Under the pieces are notes generated by a model, which worked only from the letters and a program-made list of their open reading frames with translations, was not told the origin of the DNA and searched no databases. The position numbers were made by a program, and so were the translations under genes. A DNA stretch of 5,253 nt from positions 1-5,253 of the forward strand of contig JARLGP010000052.1 in assembly GCA_031292735.1 (NCBI GenBank), written 5' to 3'. Positions 1 to 4,003 of the stretch are shown here, piece after piece (the stretch's first letter is position 1; every line of letters starts with the position of its first letter). Source of the stretch: Holophaga sp. GTDB taxonomy: Bacteria > Acidobacteriota > Holophagae > Holophagales > Holophagaceae.

Positions 1-188
1 ATGTCTTCCCGTCCCGAGGACTGGATGTGCTTGCGGAATTCGTCCAGCGCTTCCATGGAGCCGGCGGCGTGTTCACAGGTGGCGGAACCGATCTGGATCT
101 GGATCTTCGTGGCGTTTCCGGATTCGGCCAGGGCCGCGGCCGCCCGCCCGGTCAGGGCTTGGAAGAATTCGCTAACCTGATTGTCCAT
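1..188 (-). CDS. Partial N-terminus of a [2Fe-2S] ferredoxin-like / NADH-dehydrogenase-F-type (diaphorase) subunit
   Basis: Only the first 62 codons are visible; the gene runs off the left edge. The start is the ATG at 186-188, preceded by a good Shine-Dalgarno (AGGGAG, 195-200, 6 bases upstream). After a leader of about 27 residues the protein reads KIQIQIGSATCEHAAGS (residues 28-44), followed by a helix ending near SSGRED. This resembles the beta-strand, [2Fe-2S]-loop and helix of thioredoxin-like ferredoxin domains. Such domains open NuoF/HndC/HydB-type NADH-oxidising subunits and also occur as short stand-alone ferredoxins. In that family the domain passes electrons between NAD(H) and hydrogenase, formate dehydrogenase or similar partners in the cytoplasm. 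One cysteine (C38) is visible; an N-terminal partner cysteine at the usual spot appears replaced. Fusion with an FMN/NADH module cannot be judged from 62 residues. An AT-rich promoter and operator region lies directly upstream. The family call is tentative; the reading frame itself is well supported. Confidence 0.6.
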   Translation of the reverse strand, partial: MDNQVSEFFQALTGRAAAALAESGNATKIQIQIGSATCEHAAGSMEALDEFRKHIQSSGRED

Positions 189-242
189 CGAGAACTCCCT
201 GAATTCTGGGTTGGTGGATTTGCTCTAGGGGGGGATCTTGTG

Positions 243-271
243 ATTGTAATCGATAAAAAAATATCGATTAC
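243..271 (-). promoter_or_regulatory. Candidate promoter -10 and overlapping 9+9 bp inverted-repeat operator for the gene at 1-188
   Basis: A perfect inverted repeat, GTAATCGAT (246-254) and ATCGATTAC (263-271), is separated by an 8-base A/T spacer. It sits in an AT-rich island within GC-rich DNA. On the minus strand TACAAT (243-248), one mismatch from the sigma-70 -10 consensus, overlaps the promoter-proximal arm and lies about 55 bases upstream of the ATG at 188. I see no good -35 hexamer at 16-18 bases. Arm size and spacing suit a dimeric DNA-binding protein. Overlap with the -10 suggests repression, although a weak -35 would also fit an activator. The regulator is not identifiable from the window. 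The repeat is seen directly; promoter and operator roles are inferred. Confidence 0.5.
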
Positions 272-275
272 GGAT

Positions 276-339
276 AAAAAAAAACAGAAAGGCCCAAGAC
301 GTGCCGAAGCACCTTCCCAGCGCCCTGAAATCAGGCTGG
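276..339 (-). terminator. Probable Rho-independent terminator ending the leftward transcription unit
   Basis: Read on the minus strand, two hairpins are followed by a run of nine T (276-284). The first (317-339) pairs CCAG-CCTG with CAGG-CTGG around an ATTT loop, with a 3-base bulge. The second (301-312) is GTGC-TTCG-GCAC with a stable UUCG tetraloop. It can be lengthened by AAG/CTT across a 2-base bulge. About 11 bases separate this stem from the T-run, longer than ideal, so the fit is imperfect. It would terminate transcripts coming from the DUF4139 side before the separately promoted gene at 1-188. Confidence 0.5.
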
Positions 340-344
340 ACGCA

Positions 345-479
345 CTACCGGTTCCATCCGTTCATCCATTCGCATGGGGCCAGTCCGATGTCTGAGTGGT
401 TATGAAACCAGACATGCAGCATGGCATCCACGCGATTAATATATTCGCCTTCCGGGCCTGAGGCGTTGACTTTGGTCAC
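345..479 (-). CDS. Doubtful small open frame (44 codons), unknown
   Basis: This is an open frame from GTG (477-479) to TAG (345-347) between the DUF4139 stop and the terminator hairpins, which begin 6 bases after its stop. The predicted peptide is 44 residues long, with no signal peptide or membrane helix. It is rich in W, H and N (central part AMLHVWFHNHSDIG, ending in WMNGWNR) and has one cysteine. I do not recognise a family. For: it ends right against a terminator and its composition is not the Ala/Gly/Arg/Pro pattern of random GC-rich frames. Against: no Shine-Dalgarno before the GTG, no ATG except an internal one (codon 20), and short length. It could be a small cistron behind DUF4139, a remnant of a larger gene, or chance. 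The surrounding DNA is less GC-rich than the flanking genes, consistent with a non-coding spacer. Confidence 0.25.
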   Translation of the reverse strand: MTKVNASGPEGEYINRVDAMLHVWFHNHSDIGLAPCEWMNGWNR

Positions 480-499
480 ATCGCCGGGGTGCCGGGAGC

Positions 500-1933
500 C
501 TACCAGCGCACCCGCGCGCGGTAGGTCAAGGTGGCGCTGCCAGAGGCCGGGACGGCCACCTGGAAGCGGGCCAGGGTGGCGCTTTCCCGGATGGCCGGAA
601 GGCTGCTCTGGGTGATCTCCCAGTCCCCCTGCATGGGCTCCAGCAGGGTGATGGTGACCGGCTCCGGCTTGGCGTTCTTGAGGTCCACCTGGAAGGCGGA
701 TTCGGCCACGTTGCGGTAGGGCCCCTGGGCGCCCAGGAGCTTGAAATCGGTCTGCCTGCGGCGGGCGGTGAGGTCGAAGGCGTCGCCCATCTTGAGCCGC
801 ACCTTCTCGTTCCTGGGGGTGTGGTCGATGGCGTCCTCGCCCACGAACTGGGCGCGACCCGCGCTGTCCCGCTGGTAGACCCGGATCACCCCCTTGGGCA
901 GCGGCAGGCCCAGGTTCGCTTCGGCGCGGTTGTCGAATTCCACGTAGGCCGCCACCTTCAGGGGGCCGCCCAGGTCGGCGAAGCGGTCGCGGTAGTAGTA
1001 GCTCTGGCCGGTGAGCTGGTAGTCCCGGCGCACCGGGACCCGGGCGGCGGTGAGCAGGGCCACCTGCTTGGTCTGGTTCTCCTTGAGGGTGGTGGGCCGG
1101 TCCAGGGTGTAGAGGTGGTATTCGAACAGGCTTTCCTCGCTCATCCGGTTGCCTTCGGCCATGGTCTTCATCATGGGGGCGGGGGCCGCCGCCCTGCGCC
1201 CCAGGGTCTCGGCCCGGTGGACGTCCCCGGCCACCAGCTGGAGGGTGGCGCCCGGGTAGGCGGAGCCGCTCTGGTTGGTGAGGGTGACCCAGCCGCCCAG
1301 GTCCAGGGTCTTGCCGTCCGGGGCCAGGTTGGCCACGTAGTCTGCCTGCCAGGACAGGCCGGCGGTGAGATAGGTCAGTTCCAGCTTCTGGGGCCGGGCG
1401 GCGGCCGAGTGGAGGTTGATCACCAGGGTGGGGCGGGCCCGCAGGTTGCCGGGCACCTCCGGATAGATGATGCGGCCCGGGGCGGCGGTCTCGATCCGGT
1501 CCGGGAACTTCAGCACCACGCCGCCGTTGCTGGCCAGCACTTCGGCCTTTTCCCGCAGCTCCCTGGAGCCCGGGCCGGACTGGTTCGGGGTCTGGGTCAC
1601 CACGGTCACCTTGCGCCCCACGAATTTCTCCAGGAGCTTTTGCGGGGTGAGCAGGTCGAAATCGAAGTTCTGCTCATTGATCCAGAATCCCTTGGGCTCG
1701 GTGAGGTTGCGCAGGAAGGCGGTTTCCGGGCGGATCAGGGCCGCCACTTCCTGGTAGGCCAGGTCCAGGTCGCCTGCCGGCAGCCTGACCTCGCGCTGGT
1801 CCCGCACCAGGGCCAGGTTGTTGTTGTAGATGGTGATGGCCAGGGCCTGCTGGTCCCGCTGGGTGGTGACCGTCTCCACGGGGGTCTGGGCCGCCAGCAG
1901 GCAGGGCAGGGATGCGAGGAGCAGGTAGCGCAT
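500..1933 (-). CDS. Exported DUF4139 domain-containing protein
   Basis: This is a 477-residue protein of unknown molecular function. Residues 1-15 form a short hydrophobic signal peptide with a likely cleavage after the AA preceding Q16; no lipobox surrounds C11, so a soluble periplasmic or secreted product is expected. Residues about 25-180 form a beta-rich N-terminal region beginning with the family-like ITIYNNNLALVRDQREV. The DUF4139 domain spans about 185-477. Its recognisable blocks are SWQADYV (194-200), NQSGSAYPGATLQLVAGDV (220-238), EYHLYTL (271-277), an NRAEANLGLPLPKGVIRVY block (335-353) and GEDAIDHTPRNEKV (365-378). It ends naturally in LTYRARVRW. The ATG at 1931-1933 has GGGAG five bases upstream and places the signal peptide exactly at the N-terminus. 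The EamA transporter gene lies 70 bases upstream on the same strand, so co-transcription is possible. The frame is intact and family membership is secure; a role in envelope biology is inferred only from export. Confidence 0.9.
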   Translation of the reverse strand: MRYLLLASLPCLLAAQTPVETVTTQRDQQALAITIYNNNLALVRDQREVRLPAGDLDLAYQEVAALIRPETAFLRNLTEPKGFWINEQNFDFDLLTPQKLLEKFVGRKVTVVTQTPNQSGPGSRELREKAEVLASNGGVVLKFPDRIETAAPGRIIYPEVPGNLRARPTLVINLHSAAARPQKLELTYLTAGLSWQADYVANLAPDGKTLDLGGWVTLTNQSGSAYPGATLQLVAGDVHRAETLGRRAAAPAPMMKTMAEGNRMSEESLFEYHLYTLDRPTTLKENQTKQVALLTAARVPVRRDYQLTGQSYYYRDRFADLGGPLKVAAYVEFDNRAEANLGLPLPKGVIRVYQRDSAGRAQFVGEDAIDHTPRNEKVRLKMGDAFDLTARRRQTDFKLLGAQGPYRNVAESAFQVDLKNAKPEPVTITLLEPMQGDWEITQSSLPAIRESATLARFQVAVPASGSATLTYRARVRW

Positions 1934-1937
1934 GGCG

Positions 1938-1979
1938 ACTCCCGGAAATGCCTAAGGATGCGCTTGCGCCGACGGGAGT
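1938..1979 (-). promoter_or_regulatory. Inverted repeat that could mask the DUF4139 ribosome binding site
   Basis: In the 70-base gap upstream of the DUF4139 start, the minus-strand leader contains ACTCCCG (1973-1979). This can pair perfectly with CGGGAGT (1938-1944), and the latter contains the GGGAG Shine-Dalgarno (1939-1943). The 28-base loop holds a smaller self-complementary GCGC-TT-GCGC (1960-1969). Pairing would hide the ribosome binding site in the RNA. The complementarity is seen directly; a regulatory role is inference and a 7-bp match across a GC-rich leader can arise by chance. I see no clear promoter in this gap. Confidence 0.3.
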
Positions 1980-2003
1980 TCTAGCTGATTTCCTCGACGC
2001 GGC

Positions 2004-2960
2004 TTACCCCTCCTCGGGAGGATCGGAGCGGCGCCACCCGGGTGCGGGGTGCACGGGCAGCCCGAAGCTTGTTGGCGTACGGACGCGCGGGAACCGCCAG
2101 CCCAGCCGGACCCCAAGGGTTCCCGTGGCGATGAGCACCATCCCCACGCCCTGGCCCCAGGCCAGGGGATGCCGGTAGAGCACCCAGTCGATGAGGATCG
2201 CCACCAGCGGGTAGATGAAGGTGAGCACCCCGATCACCGGCGTCGCCAGCCGCGGGTAGGCGGAATACATCAGCACATAGGCGATGCCCGTGTGCAGGAT
2301 GCCGATTCCGGCCAGCCAGCCCCAGGATGCCGCAGGCACGTGCCGGGAAAGGTGGGCGAAGGGCAGGAGCAGAAGGATGCCGACGGTCGTCTGGCACAGG
2401 GCGGTGACCTCGGGCCGCTGGCGTCCGAGGCCTTTGGCCAACAGGGTGGCGATGGCATACAACAGCGCCGCTCCCAGCGTCAGCAGGATGCCGAGTGCCC
2501 AGGTTCGGCCGGGATGACGGGGACCGGTGGCGAGGCCACTGGCCAGGACGACTCCGGCGAAGGCTCCGAGCATCCACACCAGCGGGTCCAGGGTGAGACG
2601 CTCCTTGAACAGGGCCGCGCCGATCAGCACCACGAAGAACGGCTGGATGTGGTAGACGATGGTGGTGGTGGCGATCGAGGTCAGCGCGAAGCCGGCGAAG
2701 AAACCGGTCCAGCTCAGCACCATGCAGACTCCGCCCAGACCGGCCAGGGCGAGTCGGTCCGGGGCGAGGCCGGGATCGGGCAGGTAACCGCGCACCAGGC
2801 ACCAGGCCGCCAGGAACGCCGTGGCGAAGACGCAGCGCCAGAAGACCATGGTCACTGGATCAAGCCCGGCCTGGGTGGCAAAGGCGCCGACCGTGCCGAG
2901 GATCACCATGGCCAGGGCCAGGGCCACCGCTGGAAATTGGACTGCAGGAGATGGGCGCAT
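2004..2960 (-). CDS. EamA-family (drug/metabolite transporter superfamily) membrane transporter
   Basis: This 318-residue inner-membrane protein has ten predicted hydrophobic helices arranged as two EamA repeats (about residues 8-122 and 138-282). Characteristic parts include the end of helix 4, PFFVVLIGAALFKERLTLDP, and its counterpart near helix 9, TFIYPLVAILIDWVLY. Acidic or basic residues after these helices mark the repeat ends. Members export or import amino acids, purines, drugs or other small metabolites; the substrate cannot be read from sequence. The start is the ATG at 2958-2960, seven bases after a strong AGGAGG (2968-2973). An upstream in-frame ATG at 3015-3017 would add 19 polar residues unlike the family and would bypass this site. 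A proline-rich, charged tail of about 30 residues follows helix 10. The divergent lysR gene immediately upstream is the typical arrangement for this family and suggests LysR control of the transporter. The frame is intact and of usual family length. Confidence 0.92.
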   Translation of the reverse strand: MRPSPAVQFPAVALALAMVILGTVGAFATQAGLDPVTMVFWRCVFATAFLAAWCLVRGYLPDPGLAPDRLALAGLGGVCMVLSWTGFFAGFALTSIATTTIVYHIQPFFVVLIGAALFKERLTLDPLVWMLGAFAGVVLASGLATGPRHPGRTWALGILLTLGAALLYAIATLLAKGLGRQRPEVTALCQTTVGILLLLPFAHLSRHVPAASWGWLAGIGILHTGIAYVLMYSAYPRLATPVIGVLTFIYPLVAILIDWVLYRHPLAWGQGVGMVLIATGTLGVRLGWRFPRVRTPTSFGLPVHPAPGWRRSDPPEEG

Positions 2961-2967
2961 CACCGGC

Positions 2968-2973
2968 CCTCCT
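2968..2973 (-). promoter_or_regulatory. Strong Shine-Dalgarno deciding the EamA transporter start
   Basis: On the minus strand AGGAGG lies seven bases before the ATG at 2958-2960. It is the best ribosome binding site in the window. It fixes the start there rather than at the longer in-frame ATG at 3015-3017. Confidence 0.8.
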
Positions 2974-3034
2974 TTCAGGACGAGGAACCGGCAGTCTGGG
3001 TCGAAGTAATCATCCAAACAAACGAATAGATTTG

Positions 3035-3055
3035 ATTATTGATATCAATTATACT
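3035..3055. promoter_or_regulatory. Divergent lysR/transporter promoter region with an 18-bp near-palindrome
   Basis: ATTATTGATATCAATTAT (3035-3052) is symmetric about GAT|ATC (3043/3044) with a single mismatched pair (3037/3050); the central ATTGATATCAAT is perfect. On the minus strand an exact TATAAT (3048-3053) could be the transporter -10. On the plus strand TATACT (3050-3055) could be the lysR -10. The two overlap each other and the palindrome. Neither has a convincing -35 at 16-18 bases. LysR proteins typically bind T-N11-A-type dyads in exactly such divergent gaps, so this is the best candidate operator. Some Fur-box resemblance is also visible (GAT and AT-rich hexamers) but the match is poor. 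Confidence 0.5.
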
Positions 3056-3064
3056 GATGGGGCC

Positions 3065-3913
3065 GTGAACGCGCCGCTCGACCTGGACCTGCTGAACACC
3101 TTCATTGCCGTTTGCGAGACCGGCAACTTCTCCAATGCCGTACCCAGGGTCGGCCGCAGCCAATCGGCCATCAGTATGCAGATGCAGCGCTTGGAGGAGA
3201 CGGTCGGCCACCGGCTGCTGGAGCGCGGCCCGCGCATCGTGACGCCCAATGCGTCCGGAGCGGATTTCCTGGTCTATGCGCGCCGACTGCTGCGGCTTTC
3301 GGACGAAGCCTTGGCCAGCGTGAATCGCCCCGAGGAGCGCGGCCGGGTGCGGCTGGGGGTGCCGGACGATTATGCGTCCTCCCTGCTGCCACCGGTGCTC
3401 TCCCGCTTCGCCCGCGAGCATCCTCGGGTGACCGTGGAACTGGCCTGCGAACCATCCCGGCGGCTGGTCCCGGCCATCGAGCAGGGCCGGCTCGACCTGG
3501 CGATCATCACCCGGCTCCCGGACCAGCCGCTGGAGGTTTTGCGGCGGGAAAACCTGGTGTGGGTCGCCGCTCCGGACCATGCCGCCTGGGAAGCAGATCC
3601 CTTGCCCTTGGCCATGTTCGAGGGCTGTGCCGCGCGCACGAACCTGCTCGAAGCCCTCAGCCACGCAGGCAGGTCCTACCGTCGCGCGTACTCCAGCGAG
3701 AGCACCCTGGGCCTGATCGCGGCCGTGCAGGCCGGGCTCGCGGTGGCCGGCCTGGCCCGCTGCAGTGTGCCGCCGGCCCTCCGGATCATCGGCGAGGCCG
3801 AGGGTCTGCCCGCGCTCCGGGACCTGGAGATGGGCCTTCTGGGGGATTCCAGGGGAAGCGCGCCGGCCATCAAACGACTGGCGCAGTTCCTGCGCCGGGA
3901 GCTTGCGCGGTAG
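3065..3913 (+). CDS. LysR-family transcriptional regulator, divergent from the EamA transporter
   Basis: This 282-residue regulator has an N-terminal winged helix-turn-helix at residues 5-63. The recognition part GRSQSAISMQMQRLEETVG (30-48) is followed by the linker helix. The effector-binding domain (about 94-282) begins RVRLGVPDDYASSLLPP, a start I associate with LrhA-like LysR proteins. Continuing landmarks are IEQGRLDLAII and a GLAVAGL segment near 224-230. The GTG at 3065-3067 is chosen because MNAPLDLDLLNTFIAV then matches the family N-terminus; the frame is open upstream to an ATG at 2951 but that would add 38 residues running through the palindrome. No Shine-Dalgarno precedes the GTG. 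Two family oddities are a proline in the second DNA-binding helix (AVPRVG) and a longer TPNASG turn in the wing. The effector is unknown. It most likely controls the adjacent transporter and itself. Confidence 0.88.
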   Translation: MNAPLDLDLLNTFIAVCETGNFSNAVPRVGRSQSAISMQMQRLEETVGHRLLERGPRIVTPNASGADFLVYARRLLRLSDEALASVNRPEERGRVRLGVPDDYASSLLPPVLSRFAREHPRVTVELACEPSRRLVPAIEQGRLDLAIITRLPDQPLEVLRRENLVWVAAPDHAAWEADPLPLAMFEGCAARTNLLEALSHAGRSYRRAYSSESTLGLIAAVQAGLAVAGLARCSVPPALRIIGEAEGLPALRDLEMGLLGDSRGSAPAIKRLAQFLRRELAR

Positions 3914-3915
3914 CA

Positions 3916-3988
3916 GCCCGGCAGCGGGCAGGCTGGCCGTCCTGGACCAGGGGGCCGTCCCGATGAGGCAGTCAGGCCGAATGCCTCA
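3916..3988. terminator. Hairpins in the convergent lysR/mutS2 gap; possible weak bidirectional terminator
   Basis: The 90-base gap between the two converging genes contains two inverted repeats. GCCCG-GCAG-CGGGC (3916-3929) starts three bases after the lysR stop codon. TGAGGCA (3964-3970) pairs perfectly with TGCCTCA (3982-3988) around an 11-base loop. An 8-base direct repeat ggccgtcc (3935-3942, 3953-3960) lies between them. No T-tract follows either stem on either strand, so these do not meet the usual intrinsic-terminator pattern. Position, not sequence, is the main argument for termination. Confidence 0.3.
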
Positions 3989-4003
3989 GGCTGGCTTTGG
4001 CCT

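Larger units (their letters stand above)
189..344. other. AT-rich intergenic regulatory stretch
   Basis: These bases hold no credible gene. They contain, from left to right, the Shine-Dalgarno of the gene at 1-188 (195-200) and a minus-strand 5' leader with a C7 run. Next are the inverted-repeat operator and -10 (243-271), then the T9 tract and hairpins of a leftward terminator (276-339). With the doubtful 44-codon frame at 345-479 this makes a 311-base gap between the two confident minus-strand genes, visibly less GC-rich than either. Confidence 0.6.

Noticed and set aside
27..395. 122-codon plus-strand frame at the left edge
   Set aside because: It reads through the inverted repeat and A-tract as lysine- and isoleucine-rich nonsense and is antisense to a better-supported gene start.
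421..615. 64-codon plus-strand frame across the DUF4139 3' end
   Set aside because: No ribosome binding site, mostly antisense to the conserved DUF4139 C-terminus, and Arg/Pro/Gly-rich.
821..1984. 387-codon open frame on the plus strand, antisense to DUF4139
   Set aside because: Its product is a low-complexity G/V/Q/H/L-rich sequence with no family features. The opposite frame encodes a complete DUF4139 protein with signal peptide and ribosome binding site.
2009..2021. CCTCC-TCG-GGAGG hairpin at the transporter stop codon
   Set aside because: It lies inside the last codons, has no T-tract on the minus strand, and a 5-bp GC stem is expected by chance here.
1981..2802. 273-codon minus-strand frame overlapping the transporter
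   Set aside because: Arg/Pro/Ala/His-rich composition typical of a shifted frame in GC-rich DNA; the EamA frame has ten membrane helices and a strong Shine-Dalgarno.
2961..3017. Longer start for the EamA transporter (ATG at 3015-3017)
   Set aside because: It would ignore the AGGAGG site at 2968-2973 and add a polar 19-residue extension before the first helix.
2049..3029. 326-codon plus-strand frame antisense to the transporter
   Set aside because: Gly/Gln/Glu/His-rich with no recognisable domain; explained as the complement of hydrophobic membrane-helix codons.
3035..3055. Fur box in the divergent gap
   Set aside because: The AT-rich dyad resembles Fur hexamers only with an inserted base and several mismatches, and the neighbouring genes give no iron-related context.
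2951..3064. Longer start for lysR (ATG at 2951-2953)
   Set aside because: It would place the promoter/palindrome inside the coding region and overlap the divergent transporter start; the added residues do not resemble LysR proteins.
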